A stretch of DNA of 64,000 nucleotides from NCBI RefSeq assembly GCF_950023065.1, contig NC_088679.1, forward strand, positions 4,526,001 through 4,590,000, read 5' to 3'. The notes under the pieces are model-generated. The model was given only the letters and a program-made list of their open reading frames with translations, made no database searches and was not told the DNA's origin. Source of the stretch: Planococcus citri (Eukaryota; Arthropoda; Insecta; Hemiptera; Pseudococcidae). This document shows positions 22,200 through 34,480 of the stretch, piece after piece (position 1 is the stretch's first letter; each line of letters begins with the position of its first letter). The translations under genes and the position numbers were made by a program.

Positions 22200-23000
22200 T
22201 TTTGTTTTTTTTTTATGGGGGTGTTTATAATTGCAAGATTATTACACCCGCGAAGAAAGGGGTTCAGATTTGGATGTTTTTTAGTAGGGTTATGAATTTT
22301 CGGATTTCAGAAAGATTGTCTGGGATGGTCATTGAATTTGGGTCTACTTGGAACGGTTTATTCGTGAATTATTCAAGTACAATTGAATCGGTGAGAACAG
22401 AAAGGGGCTAAGTCCATTTCCGCACTTTTCAGGAATTACCAAAAACGGTCATTGAAAGAGAGCCTCAAGACACAATTTTTAACTCAGTTTCGAAAAAAAA
22501 AATATTCACGTGCGCCGGCGCTGTTGCTGCCTAAACAAATGGGACTTAGACCCTTTCTGCACTCAATCGCCAAAATTTCTCTTGAAATTTCTCGGGCACG
22601 AATAGGACTTGATTCTACATCTAAGTACATCACTTAGACTGCTACCTCGATTAAATTGACCAAAAACCCCTGGAGGTGTAAAACTTTTTGCCCAAGTTGT
22701 TAATTTTTTTGTCTTTTTTCAGTACAGAGATGAACTTGAACTTCAAAAAATGGTCTTCTCGAAAATGTTTGTTATTTTCCAAGGAATTCAAAAAATTTAA
22801 CAAAAAAGTCATCAATGCAGATCCGCCTTTTTTCTGCGCCCAAGTACCACTTTCCCGGCAGTTTTGCGGAAATCTGACATCACCAGTCGATCCGCCGTAT
22901 TTCAAAACCCACAAATCCGCGAAAATTTTTTTTTCCGAAATTGTGACTTGGTCCCTTTCTGTTCTCACCGATTCATTTGTTTATTGCCTTTTTTTACAGC
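22200..23000. other. stretch without a supported gene
   Basis: Poly-T followed by AT-rich sequence. Two overlapping antisense frames (22,651-22,968 minus, 22,688-23,029 plus) compete, neither has a known domain, and the plus frame does not start with ATG. Degenerate GGACTTAG words link part of this stretch to the TIR element at 20,957-21,576. Confidence 0.35.
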
Positions 23001-23002
23001 TT

Positions 23003-23340
23003 CCTAAAAAAGAAGAAAAAAATAGCTAAAAATGGTATCTACCCATCAAACTTGGAACTCAATCAGTCGTATGTATTAGGTTTGAAAACTCAAATCTAGA
23101 GTTTGAGGATGGTGGCGAGATGACGTGATCCTGCATAGGCCGCACCATACAATAGAGGGGGAATCACATTTTCACCAAAAATTACCCTACTTTGAGAACC
23201 CTTGGTTCTGTTCAATGGTAAGCTAAAAGACCCAAAAATTTTCTAAATAGTCTGACTTTTGAAGTCAACTTTCCTCTAAATTTTTTTTTCAAAATTCGAG
23301 GCATGTTCGGTTTTCCTACAACACCTTAATAATTCCGAAC
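23003..23340. repeat. local duplication F, copy 2
   Basis: Direct partner of 20,203-20,535, with the same GATGGTGGCGAGATGACGTG and ATCCTGCATAGG anchors. Divergence is moderate. Confidence 0.6.
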
Positions 23341-26189
23341 CTAAAGCACTACAGAGCTTATAGGTACTCGTAGGTAAGTTGGTTTCAACGTGTTCATCAA
23401 TGCTAATGATTCTAACAAGATATTGGAAAAATTCAATTTTTTTTTACTGCCACTACAGCCGTTGAGCTAAACTGATCTCACCTATTTCACTTTACTAGCC
23501 AAGTGAAGTAATTTTCTCAACATGAGATCCGAAACTGATTTCAAGTACATACTTACTAAAGAAACATCAAAATTTATTCAGATTATCCCACATGATTATC
23601 AATTCTTGAAGTACAATTGGTGCATGAACAATTAAGAGTTGACATAAATCAGAAAATGACTCACTTGCTCCCATAAATGAGTAGGTAAATATTCTTTTTT
23701 TCTTATGGCACAAATTCGTACTCACCTGGAATAAAGAAAAATACATTAAGAATTAGTTTATTTCAGTTAATAATCTTACAACTTGACTTATTGCTACTTT
23801 CGATCATTTTGGAATATTTTTTTGAGCTAGGTCTCCGATCAAAATTTTTCACAAAAATTTCAGCTCCTCAGCTCATAATTTAATACGCGAGTGCCTATAC
23901 AAGATAAACACGATGTAAATATTTCCCATAACTGATTGGGTAGGTGTCTATATCAACTGTTTGGAGGTTCTCTAGGCTCCTGTTGGGGAAAAAATTGCTT
24001 TGAAGAGTGTAGTAGGGTACTTTGTCCAATTCGCCAAATCACAAAAAAGTGGAACTTTCGAAGAAAAATCATTTAGGAAAATGAAAGTTTCGAAAATGCT
24101 CGAATCCTTCATTTTCAACAAAACAAATGAAATTTTTTTCAAAAATAATTCAACAACACGAGTAAAACACTCTTTTTGAAAACATTTTCAAAAAATTGAT
24201 AAGAAAAAAATCGTTATAATGGTAGTAAAAAAGGTCATCTGGCAAATCACAAGTAGAGGAAAAATAAAAAAAAATTATACTTCTTTTTCACTATTATTAG
24301 GTATTACAATTTTTTTTCTTATAATTTCTTAAAAATAATTTCAAAAATTGTTTCTGACCAATGTTTTTCACTCATGTTGTTGAATCTATATATATTAAAA
24401 GATCTTTGGAAAAAAACATACTTCCAATCGCCCAGCCTCTCCCAATGAACCTTTTTTCGTGATTTTTTTTTAATCGATTCCTTTTTCCCTGTAGATATGT
24501 CAAATAATATTTTGAAAAAAAAATTTGAAATTAAAGGTCCAAAAAATCAAAAAAACGATATAAAAATAGCATTTCAACTGAACGCGTTGTTACGTTGCTT
24601 CGTTGTGGGCGGAGCTACTACACTAACTGGTTTCATTTCAGGGTTGTATATGTAAGGAACAAAAATGTTCCTTCAATTTCTTGAGGGAAAAAAAACCTTG
24701 AAATAGTTCGCCAGCTTGGCCTTTTCTATTGAACTGATTTCAACCTTTTTTTTAACGTTCCTTAAGACGTTTGCAGGGCGCGGGGTAAAAGGCGAGTTAT
24801 TTTTGAAAAAAATTTACAATTTATGTACGTTTGTTTTGTTAGAAATTAAGGATTTGTGCTTTTTCAAAACTTTCATTCTCCAAAATGATTTTTTATTGAA
24901 AGCTCAGCTTTTTTGTGATTTGGTCAATTGGGCAGGGTGCCCTTATCAAACTCTTCAAATCAATTTGTTACCCCTACAGAGGAATCTACAGAACTTCTAA
25001 AGAGTTAAATCATATTAAGAAAACCAATTGTTGCGTCGTCACACGATCGCTGCACATGACGCAAAAGAAAGAAACATGCATGGTAACCGAAGTAAGAAAA
25101 GTTTATTAATTATTACACCTATCTTGAGCGATGAAAAATCATCAAGTTTGAAAAAATGAATTTCAAATAAAGATGAACAACAATACTCGCATGCCAAAAA
25201 TTTCGAATTTTTGTTATGATATTTTAGGTTTAATCTACATTTGTGTTGAAAATTATTGATAAGGGTGGCGGCGAAGTTCAAATTTGCTTAGATAGACGCC
25301 TCCTGAATGAGTATATTTTGAGACTCTCAACTAAATTGCCAATATCATAAATAAATACTTAAGATTGAAACTCACAGGTAAAAGGTCTTATTTTAGTACC
25401 TACATATCTTTGATTTCAACAACGGATTCATGCAGATCGGCGTAGACAAGAACCAATAGTGCGTTCTTCTTTGTGGATTAGCAGTGTGGGTTTTTACCTT
25501 ACAGAAATGTTGGTGATACACTATTCAATAAAATTAGAGTAGGTAGGCAAGTAAAAATTGAAAATTGGGATTGTCTTTATTGATATTTCAAAAGCTTTTA
25601 GCATTGTTGATTTCAAGATACTTGTACAAGATCACAAATTGAATCCTAATTGGAAAAAACCCCAAGTAATGGACTATGCTCTACGTAATACCTATCTCAA
25701 AATTTCAGGGTAAATGCTTCTTGCATGAAAAAGTTTGATAATTGTGTGGGAGATTGCCACTGTAGCCTATTGAGCCAAGTTAACATTTTGTAACCTGCTG
25801 AGCGATACCATACCTGGGCTATGTCAGAAATTTTTTTCCCTTTTCTTTATTAGCTCATCGAATTCGATTTTTCTCGAGCTTTCAAATGGTAAAAACCGAT
25901 TGGAAAAATGTTTTAAACCGACGAAGAAACGATTTTTCAAACATTTGAGCTATGTATTCCGTGTCATGACATTAAAACGCTGAGTAAAACGTATTTATCT
26001 GAAGTCTGGGCTGTCTGGCCAAAGTAAGGTGTCATTGAAAAGTTTAATGTAGACAGAAAAAATATTATTTGGTGTGGAACGTGTACGTGAGCCTGACTTG
26101 AAGGTACGTGATACTTTGGCTGAGGTTCCAAAAGGGACAATTGAGAGGACACCTTTGCAAGCACCCAACTGATTTTTTATTTTTTCTCA
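23341..26189. other. AT-rich stretch without a supported gene
   Basis: No frame carries a recognisable domain. At 23,990-24,270 is a module (AAGAAAAATCATTTAGGAAA, ACGAGTAAAACAC) that recurs at 30,060-30,345. Frames near 24,716-25,109 and 25,964-26,164 are short and lack coding features. Confidence 0.4.
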
Positions 26190-26700
26190 TCTAAATTTGT
26201 AATAAAAAGAAATCTAGAATTTGATTTGATTTTATCGAGAATAGAGTAAGCAGAGAGAAGGTACTGGTTTACAAAGCAATCCAAAAATGTCCACTTTTTT
26301 CACTCTATTGATTTTTGGCTGCATGGAACGAATAGAAACGGAACATCACGAAACAAAATGACTCTCAATGGAACATTCAAAAATTACTCATTTTAGCTCC
26401 GAAAGTGCTCCTGCAGTGAAGACATGAGTTCTCAAAGAAGAAGCATTCTAAAAAAAAAAAACGTGTTTTTTTCGGTCCAGACTTAGCACAACCTGTTTTG
26501 GAAAAAGTGGTGCAGTTTCAAAAGATAATACTTGAGATTCTGCTTTGATCTTGAGCCATTGTCATCAAAATCCCAATACAATTTTGAGAATTCTACAGAA
26601 CGATTAAAAATGTCCAGATTGATGAGGTTTGGAAAAAAGTTGAGTTTTGAAAATTTATTCATTGCCATTATTTTGCATCAAATTATGCCAAAACTCTAAA
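26190..26700. repeat. dispersed local module G, copy 1
   Basis: Recurs most closely at 31,110-31,700: TCTAGAATTTGATTTGATTT, AACCTGTTTTGGAAAAAGTG and TTCTGCTTTGA. Weaker relatives of its right half lie at about 52,180-52,330, 54,950-55,140 and 56,870-57,060, sharing a pattern of AGATTCTAC, CATCAAAATCC and GATTGAAAATTTGCA. Five dispersed copies over 31 kb show this is a local family and not a single pair. Confidence 0.5.
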
Positions 26701-26763
26701 ACTTAGTACGCAGTTGCGACATTTATTTGCCATTATTGTCACTATCAAAAAATCGTGAAATAG

Positions 26764-26894
26764 TATATTACAATACAAGGAGCGAAAGTGAAGTATGTTT
26801 GGTCGAGGGCGATTTGGCTCCCCGAGCCAAAGGCGAGGGGAGTTAAAGCACGAGACCAAACATTCTTCACGTCGCTTCTTGCATTGTAACATAT
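26764..26894. repeat. palindromic foldback repeat
   Basis: Arms TATATTACAATACAAG...GTATGTTTGGTC and, inverted, GACCAAACATTCTTCACGTC...GCATTGTAACATAT form an imperfect hairpin. The centre itself folds (GGCTCCCCGAGCCAAAGGCG). A truncated inverse copy lies at 231-308. This looks like a small foldback or MITE; target duplication is not clear. Confidence 0.6.
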
Positions 26895-27135
26895 TTTTCA
26901 TTATTCATGCTACGAAAATAAGTTTTACGTCCGTTTTTGGTTACACCTTTTTTGCATAGTTCATTTTTTAAAAAGAGAATTATGCTTTCTTTTGCAAATA
27001 TATCGAAAACTGAGCCTCCTAGAAAAAAACTAAAGACAAACTAAAGACATTATGTCGATTGGAAATTTAATTCTCTGCAATTTTCCTCGATTTTATTTCA
27101 TTTTCGGCCCGGGTAAACATAGAGCATTTTCGTAG

Positions 27136-28344
27136 CCCGATTCGCGCAGTGGCAATTTGATTGGCACTTTTTTTTGCCATTTTTGACAAAAGAGTGGTAA
27201 AGCTCAAATTTAAATGAAAATCAGACGATAATGCCAGTATTGGCAATTTTGAAAACTTGCTACAGAACAGATTACACTCTGTTTATGCAAGTTTTGACAA
27301 CATTTTGCCAACGTTTACAAAATTTTGCCAATAGTGACAAAACTTTGTCCGTTAATTTCGAAAAATTATCTATACTCAGAAGTGGGGAGGATAAGATAAG
27401 ATAAGGCAGAGTCCAGCGCATGTTCCATCTGCCTCGTTGGTTACTTCATACTTCGGTTCAGTTTTCAGTGGACAGTGAAGCAGTGAACATGTTATATGAT
27501 TAATAAAATTTTGTTATATGTACATCAACATGTAATTATGTAATTGATGCGTGAAAATTTGTCGTCTGAAGTTCGAAGATGAATCACGGTAAGTACCATA
27601 CCTGTATTACATTATATCATCAGATAGGTACTGTGTTTTGTTTTATGTTGTTGTGGGTAACTGTAACTACCTATGCACGTATTATGCGATTTGATTTGCA
27701 AGTGATTCGGTGTTGGGTGTATTTATGGTCACTATGTACCAGCCAAGTCTGTAGATTATGCAGTTTTCCTAATGATATTAACACTGTAACAACGTCTGAA
27801 TCACGTGTCTTGAAAATCAAATTGCATAAATATGCTTGTACCTATACTTACTCACGACAAGGTAAAACAAAGCACAGGCACCTATGCAATGATGAATATA
27901 AATACAGGTATATGTACTTAGGTCTTAGGTATCGATTCATTTTCGACTTCAGACGACATTTTCATGCATCATTCGCAACTTTGACCGTTAAAATAAACGA
28001 TTTTCAAATTTTTTTCACTACAGGTAAATCAATTGCCATGGGATTGCCATTGAGTGGCAAAATCATTGGCAAAATAATTGCCAATGAGATTGCCAGCAGT
28101 GGTAAAACAGTGGCAAAATAATTGCCAATCAAATTGTCACTAGTGGCAAAATGGTGGCAAAATATTTAGCAATAAAATTGCCACCAATGGCAATCTTATT
28201 GGCAAAAGTCAATCGTTTGCCACAGTGGCAAAGTTAAAATGATGCCTTCTCATTGGTTGGAGCTTTGCCATTAGGTTGCCTTTTTTTTGCCATTAGTACA
28301 CCTAGTGGCATTGGCAAAATATTTTGCCATTCGCGCGAATCGGG
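27136..28344. mobile_element. TGGCAA-reiterated TIR element, about 1.2 kb
   Basis: The ends are CCCGATTCGCGC (27,136-27,147) and its exact complement GCGCGAATCGGG (28,333-28,344). TGGCAA words begin just inside both. The interior is packed with TTGCCA/TGGCAA, most densely at 28,030-28,330. A second, unrelated inverted-repeat element (27,545-27,971) sits in the middle. No transposase frame is present and no target duplication could be fixed. Confidence 0.6.
27545..27971. mobile_element. nested MITE of about 427 bp
   Basis: Left end TGATGCGTGAAAATTTGTCG and right end (read inward) TGATGCATGAAAATGTCGTC pair for about 45 bp, including GTCGTCTGAAGT...CGAA.ATGAATC. It lies inside the TGGCAA element, so it inserted later. 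A 180-codon frame (27,579-28,121) spans it and runs into the TGGCAA array. Apparent splice signals (GTAAGT at 27,589 and CACTACAG ending 28,023) would join an ATG to that array; I treat this as accidental. Confidence 0.6.
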
Positions 28345-28379
28345 AGCATGCACAGAGGGCGGAAAACTTATACTTTCGT

Positions 28380-30050
28380 AGCATGCATAATGAAAATTTC
28401 ATATCTAGGTAGGTACCTAAATTTTTGGTAATTTTTCTCAATTTTTTGAAATTGATAATAATAAACAGCAAATTGGCACCACTCCGTTCTAAATTTTTCC
28501 TCAGTTCCAGACATTATATCTTAAGATGCGTTGGCATAATTAGATGCAAAATATCAGCAAAGAAAAAATTTTCAGAACACTAATTTGACCAAAAATAAAC
28601 GATTTTTAAATTTTCAACTGCTCAGCATGTACACGGGGGAAAAAATTTTCAGGCAGAGCTTGGGATCGTCAATAATATAATTCAAATTCAGATTCCACAA
28701 GTTCAACTCGGCAAACACTTTCACCTTGGAATTGCGTAAATCATCCTTGACAAACTCGTATTCAAATCACAAAACACCCAACCCATGCGATATAATCCAC
28801 ATCTTACGAAAAACGCCGGGCATTCCGGAGATAATGAATGAACTCATCGATACGTTGGCTTCGAAAAATTCACACCCATATGCAACGACGTGGAAGATCC
28901 ATATATAGATATGGATAGCAAGTATTTTTTCATTTTTTCAATCATTTTTGATCATTTTAAAAATGCACTATTTTACGACTGAAATTATCGACCTTTCATC
29001 GAATCGTGAAAGAGATGAAATAAAAGATAACAAAAACACGATTCCAAAACAAGATGATTTAGTAATCGTGGCAACAATACTGGTGCAGGGAAGTTTTGCC
29101 CCAGGAGATAGATGACAATCGCAGACTGATCAGGCTTACAGAGAAATGATTTTCTCCAACATTTCCCAAGTTTTTAGTCAATTTTTCAATATTTTTCAGA
29201 ATATTCAAACATCAACTACACACAAAATGGCGGAAACGGGACAAGTTTTTCTGGAGGTGCCCGTCTCCAATTTGAACAAGACCTCGATTTTTGGAAACAA
29301 ACATTGTCTGAAGCCTCCATGACAAAAATTTAAGGACCCCCTAATTCATTTTTCGATTGTCATAGAAATTCAGAAAGTTGAGGGATTTTTGTGAGTTCTG
29401 AAAATTTCTCATGGAGTAGAAGGGAGAGAGAGAGTGAAATTGCCTTATTGGAAATTTTAAAATATCGGTTTTTTGATCATGAAGGGGCCTGTCTAGAGTC
29501 TTTCTGAAATCGATTTTTACTGACTTTTTCAAGTTTTCCGAACCAAATTTTACTTGTACATATTTGTTAGAGTAAAGTATCGTTTCAGTTGTTTCGTTTA
29601 CATCAAAGGAAAATTATCGTTTCATGAGTAAATAACTTTTTTCGCTGTTTTTTCATTGGATCATTCAATGCCTGAAAACATGGGAATTTGATTCAATAGG
29701 GTGTAGAAGATGAGATGCCTTGACCTTGGATTTTTACATCCCTCTGCACCATTGATGGATCGATTTGTGACCACTTTTAGCCCCCAATAGGACGGGAGTC
29801 AAAAGTTGAGAAATAGGTAAATTTGAGATTTCTCATATCTGAAAAGCACGAAATGGCTCCCGCTACCACCCGAATATTTGTAGTAAAAGTTGTCAAAAAA
29901 ATTATCCATCGCAGTGTTGCTATTATTTTTAAAATTTCTATGAAAAAGTAGATTGACAATATTCAAAAATAGATTCCAAAAATATTTGCGATAGTCAATT
30001 TTTTTGGTCAAAAGGTAGATAAATTCGGAAGAAAATTTCTCTCAAGCTTA
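28380..30050. repeat. segmental duplication H, copy 1
   Basis: Paralogous to 31,720-34,480. Anchors in order include AATTGGCACCA, TATCTTAAGATGC, CACTATTTTA, GTGAAAGAGATGAAAT, ACTACACACAAAATGGCG, GACCTCGATTTTTG, ATTTTTCGATTGTCATAGAA and ATGGCTCCCGCTACCACCC. A 31-codon ATG frame at 29,227-29,322 (MAETGQVFLE start) corresponds to a 56-codon frame at 32,373-32,543. The minus strand around 28,640-28,900 gives broken frames with faint MATH-like character. Copy 2 is longer because of a foldback insertion and extra sequence. Confidence 0.65.
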
Positions 30051-30059
30051 AATTGCTTC

Positions 30060-31100
30060 GAATAATGTAGTTGCTCAATTCGACAAATCGCAAAAAAGTT
30101 TAGCTTTCGAAGAAAAATCATTTAGGAAAATGAAAGTTTTGAAAAAGCTCAAATCCTTCATTTCAACAAAACAAATGAATACCTAGGTATAATGGAACAA
30201 TTTTTTCAAAAATAATTCAACAACACGAGTAAAACACATAATATTCTGTCAAAAGTAATTTTTGAAAACATTTGCAAAAAGTTAATTTACAAAAAAATTG
30301 TTATAACGTTAAAAAAGAGTCATCTGGCAGTTCACAAGTAGAGGAAAAATAAAAACTTAGTGAAAGTAATGCCTTTGACCAAAAAATCCGGGGCGCTAAG
30401 AGAAAATTATCACACCTATCTTGAGCTACGAAAAATCTTCATGTTTAGAAAAACAAAATCATTAATGAATTTCAAACAAAAATTAAAAACAAAACTAGTT
30501 GTAGAATGCCAACAACTTTGAACAAGCCATTTTAGCCGCTGATTGCAAGATAGTTTTTGCATTTGCTTTCACCATATTGATTGATAGTTTTGAAATATTG
30601 TTAAAAAAATATCAATTTGAAAAAAAAATCTGAATTTAAACTATTTATTTATACTTTGAAATCTATTATTAAAAAGTCTCGTTTATTCTTTCGGTTTTCA
30701 CCTATTCTTTTTACAATATCAGTTACCAAAACTTTACCTAACATCTATGGCCAGCCTATTGACGAAAAATCTGGCTTGATCTTTGTAGCAATGAGTATCA
30801 GGGCCCAATAGTTACAAGTATATTCAGTTGACACGAATAGTTCTGCTTTCATAACTAAATTTGAATAAAAAATTCAAATTCGTGATTTTTACAAATAGCA
30901 AACACATTATTTCATATTTATGGCATATGGCTGATGAATTGTTTGGTTCGAGTTTGAAATACAATGCAAACAAAACAAAATGTAAACAGCAAATAATTTT
31001 TCAATCGCTTTTGAAATGCTATTCGCTGATTGGCTATTTATTGAAATACTGTTCTTTGATTAGCTATAAGTTGAAAATCAGTTGATGAAAAAGTGAAAAG
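30060..31100. other. duplicated fragment plus gene-free AT-rich DNA
   Basis: The first 285 bp repeat 23,990-24,270. The rest is AT-rich with short frames (30,617-30,811 and 30,861-31,085) that show no domain. I see no RNA gene or element termini. Confidence 0.4.
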
Positions 31101-31109
31101 AATATGAAA

Positions 31110-31700
31110 ATTTCTAGAATTTGATTTGATTTAATATCGAGATTAGAAAAGGCATGAGACAAGTTATCGTTTTCAAACCAATCAAAAACTGTTCATTTTT
31201 TTCACTTTTTTGCCCTTATGGCTGGAGCACAAATGAAACGAAACATAACGAAACAAAATAACTTTTAATGGAACATGAAGAATTTTGATTTAAAAGTTAC
31301 TCAGAAACAGTTTTAGCTCCGAAGATGCTCCTGCAGGGAAGATATGAAGTCATCAAAGAGGACGAATTATTTTCGAAAAACTTGTGATTTTTTTCGTTTC
31401 AGCAACCCTCGTACAACCTGTTTTGGAAAAAGTGGTTCAACTCCAAAAAATGGTATCTACTTAAGAATTCTGCTTTGACCCTGAACCATCGTCATCAAAA
31501 TTCATACAACTTTGAGAATTCTACTGAACAATTAAAAATTTGCTGATCGCTGAGTTTTGGAAAAAATTCGTGTTTTGAAAATTTTTTCATTGCCAATATG
31601 TATTTTGCATAAAATTATGCCGAAACTACAGATGAGTATCATCTCTGAAACTTGGAACGCAGCTGCGTTAATTTTTTGTCATTATTGTCACTTTCAAAAA
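31110..31700. repeat. dispersed local module G, copy 2
   Basis: Direct partner of 26,190-26,700. Shares TTCTAGAATTTGATTTGATT, CTCCGAAGATGCTCCTGCAG, AACCTGTTTTGGAAAAAGTG and TTTGAGAATTCTACTGAACA. It is followed by segmental duplication H copy 2, as copy 1 is followed at some distance by H copy 1. Confidence 0.55.
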
Positions 31701-33300
31701 ATCTAAAAAAAATGTATATTATCCTGGTAGGTAGGTACTACATACCCAAATTTTTGAAAAATTTTTCTCAATTTTTTGAAACTGGCGATAATAAACAGGA
31801 AATTGGCACCATTCCATCCTAAATGTTTTCTCAGTTCCACAAATTATATCTTAAGATGCTTTGGCATAAATGCAATTAGATGCGCAATACATATTAGTGA
31901 AGAAAAAATTTTCAGAACACCAATTTGAACAAAAATAAACGATTTTTAAATTTTCAACTGCTTAGTACATGGAGGAAAAAACTTTCCCGCCAGAGCCAGG
32001 TACTGTCAAATAATAGAAGAATTCACGGATGTTAATAAACAATAGTTTTGGACCATTTAGCAAGTATTTTTTTCATTTTTTGAATTATTTTTGAAAATTT
32101 TAAAAATGCACTATTTTATGACTGAAATTATCGACTTCACATCCAATCGTGAAAGAGATGAAATGAAAGATAACAAAGCACGAGTCAAAACAAAATGATT
32201 TGGCATTCGTGGCAACAATGTTGGTGCGGGGAGGTTTTGCGCCAGGAGGTAGATAACAACCACAGGCTGATCAGGCTTAACTTACAGAGAAATTATTTTC
32301 TCCGAAATTTCCAAAGTTTTTAGTCAACATTTTTCCATTTTTTAGAACATTCAAACATCAACTACACACAAAATGGCGCAGACGGGGCATCTTTTTCTCG
32401 AGGCGTCTGTCTCCGATTTGAACCAGACCTCGATTTTTGAAAAAAAAAAAAAAACATTGTCTGAAGCCTCGATGACAAAAATTTTAAGATTCCAAGTTCA
32501 TTTTTCGATTGTCATAGAAATTCAGAAAGTTAAGGGGTTTTAGTGAGTTCTGAAAATTTCTAAGGGAGGAGAAAGGAGAGGGAGAATGAAAATGTCTTAT
32601 GGAAACTTTAAAAATATCGATTTTTTTTCATTATAAACGAGGCTTGTTTAGAGTCTTTCAGAAAACGATTTTTCCTGAATTTTTCTGGTTTTCCAAACTG
32701 AATTTTACTCGTATGTGGTAGAGTTATCGTTTCAGTCTTTTCCCTTACGTCAAAGGAAAATCATTAACTTTTTAATAAATTATTAGTGAAAGAATAAGTA
32801 TGATAATGATGAATTTACAGTCCACAAATATAATAAAGCAAAAATATTCGAATACGATGTATTCACTTTCATCGTCTGTTCATCTTTTCCTATACCACCT
32901 TGATTTACTAGACCGAAAGAAAGCACCAAATGAACAAAGAAAAAAAGAAGATAAGCCTATTGCTAACATCAGACAAATGACCCACTACGCTAATAAAGAG
33001 CAATTACAAATATTTTCTTCGAGGCGCACTTGGAACTCTTTCATTACGATCAATACAGAAAACCAGCGCTGAGTAAGTAACGTTTTTAGCTGTTTTTTCA
33101 TTAGATCATTCCATGTCAGAAAACATGGAAATTTTATTCAATAGTGTATAGGAGATGAGGCACTTTGATCTTGAAAAACATGACTTCGTAATCATGCAGC
33201 AATTATGACGCAGGGAGATTTTGCGCCAGGAGAAACAGCGACACTGACAGTTCCAGATTTGGGAAAAAGCCTTTGCGTATATAATACGTAGTATACAATA

Positions 33301-33773
33301 TGGAGGGCTAAAAATCCACCATTCAGCATTATACATACAGCTGAGGACCTATAGAGTGTGCTCGACTTTGTTCAGTAAAAGAGTCCAAATCACTTTGGAG
33401 ACAATTTCGTAAAGTAAAAAATTGTTCGATATGTAACTAAGGAGTCCTGCCTTCTATCGACCGTTTTGAACACTCAAATTCAATTAATCGTATCAATTCA
33501 TTCAAAATCGCTAACTTGGGTTCTTTTACTGAACCAAGTTCCTGGTTCAGTAAAAGAACCCACGTTAGCGATTTTGATGAATTTAAGTGATTAATTGAAT
33601 GTCAAATGTTTGAAATTGTCAAGGGAAGGCTTGGAACTTCTTTGGTACTCATCAAACTATTTTTTGCTTTGCAAAATTGTCTCTAAAGCGATTTGGGACT
33701 TGGGTTCTTTTACTAAACCAAGTTGAGCGCACTCTACAGATACCTCAATGGAACCTGCATTTTTAGCCCTCCA
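33301..33773. mobile_element. 473-bp foldback element, nearly full-length palindrome
   Basis: Outer ends pair TGGAGGGCTAAAAAT with its complement ATTTTTAGCCCTCCA. Middle portions pair GAGTGTGCTCGACTTTGTTC with its diverged counterpart around 33,715-33,735. The centre (about 33,508-33,577) is a stem of more than 30 bp, AAAATCGCTAAC.TGGGTTCT and onward, with almost no loop. Transcribed, it would give one long hairpin. It lies in copy 2 of duplication H and is missing from copy 1. No target duplication was fixed. Confidence 0.7.
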
Positions 33774-34055
33774 ATAAATATGTCAACAGTGCAAGATTTT
33801 GAGGAAATGAAATCCAAAAGATGCGATTTTGAGGTAAACCCATTCGAAAGTACCTACTAATACATTTATATGGACGAAAGAAGAAATTAAAATCCACTTC
33901 AGAGAATCGATTGTAATCCACATCAGCTTTCATGAATCCCTCACAAGCTTTGGATCTGCGAGGAGTTGAATCAAATTCGAAACAATGGTAGGTAAATTTA
34001 TAGCCAGAAGCCGAAGCTACAGGGTCACAAAGGTAGGCCATGAAGAAAACTGAAA
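33763..34055 (-). pseudogene. candidate exon, weakly MATH-like
   Basis: A 92-codon minus-strand frame starts at an ATG (34,041) and is preceded on the same strand by CTCGTTTTTCAG, a good 3' splice-acceptor string ending near 34,056. Residues 17-51 (KFTYHCFEFDSTPRRSKACE, then DYNRFSEVDF) loosely follow the MATH-domain pattern of alternating Phe, a Ser-Lys-Ala turn and a terminal FxxxDF. The frame runs into the foldback element at its C-terminal end, where it becomes noise. The similarity is from memory and weak. Confidence 0.3.
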
Positions 34056-34480
34056 AACGAGATATGTAGTTTTTTCACTACCTGGAAGCCTCCCAACCGC
34101 AAGACAAAATTTTTAAAACCACCTTTTAAAAGGAACGATTTGTTTCTCACATTCCTCTGCACAATTAACGGATCGATTCGTGACCACGTTTAGTCCCCAA
34201 CAGGGGGTAGGAGGTGGTCAAAACAGTTGAAAAATTGAGAAATTCGAGATTTCTCATATCTGAAAATCACGAAATGGCTCCCGCTACCACCCAAACATTT
34301 TTAGTAAAAATCATCAAAAAATTTTCCATCGCAGTGTTGCCATAATTTTTAAAATTTCTATGAAAAAGTAGATTGACAATATTTAAAAATTTATTCCAAA
34401 AATATTTGCGATAGTCAATTTTTTTGGTCAAAAGGTGGATAAATTCGGAAGAAAATTTCTCTCAAGCTTTCGCACAACAG

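Larger units (their letters stand above)
31720..34480. repeat. segmental duplication H, copy 2
   Basis: Partner of 28,380-30,050 with conserved anchor order. It contains sequence absent from copy 1: about 32,780-33,060 (a 90-codon frame that does not start at ATG in a coding context), the foldback element 33,301-33,773 and the candidate exon at 33,763-34,055. The ACGCAGGGAGATTTTGCGCC string near 33,210 and TTTTGCGCCAGGAGG near 32,235 belong to the GCGCCAGGAG motif family that is dense at 43.4-47.3 kb. Confidence 0.6.

Noticed and set aside
22651..23029. Two opposing frames of more than 100 codons
   Set aside because: They overlap on opposite strands, have no domain, and the plus frame lacks an ATG. 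AT-rich poly-Lys/Phe composition points to chance.
27579..28121. 180-codon plus-strand frame with good-looking GTAAGT and CACTACAG signals
   Set aside because: Its first part lies within the nested MITE and its C-terminal part is translation of the TGGCAA array. The splice signals would join repeat sequence to repeat sequence.
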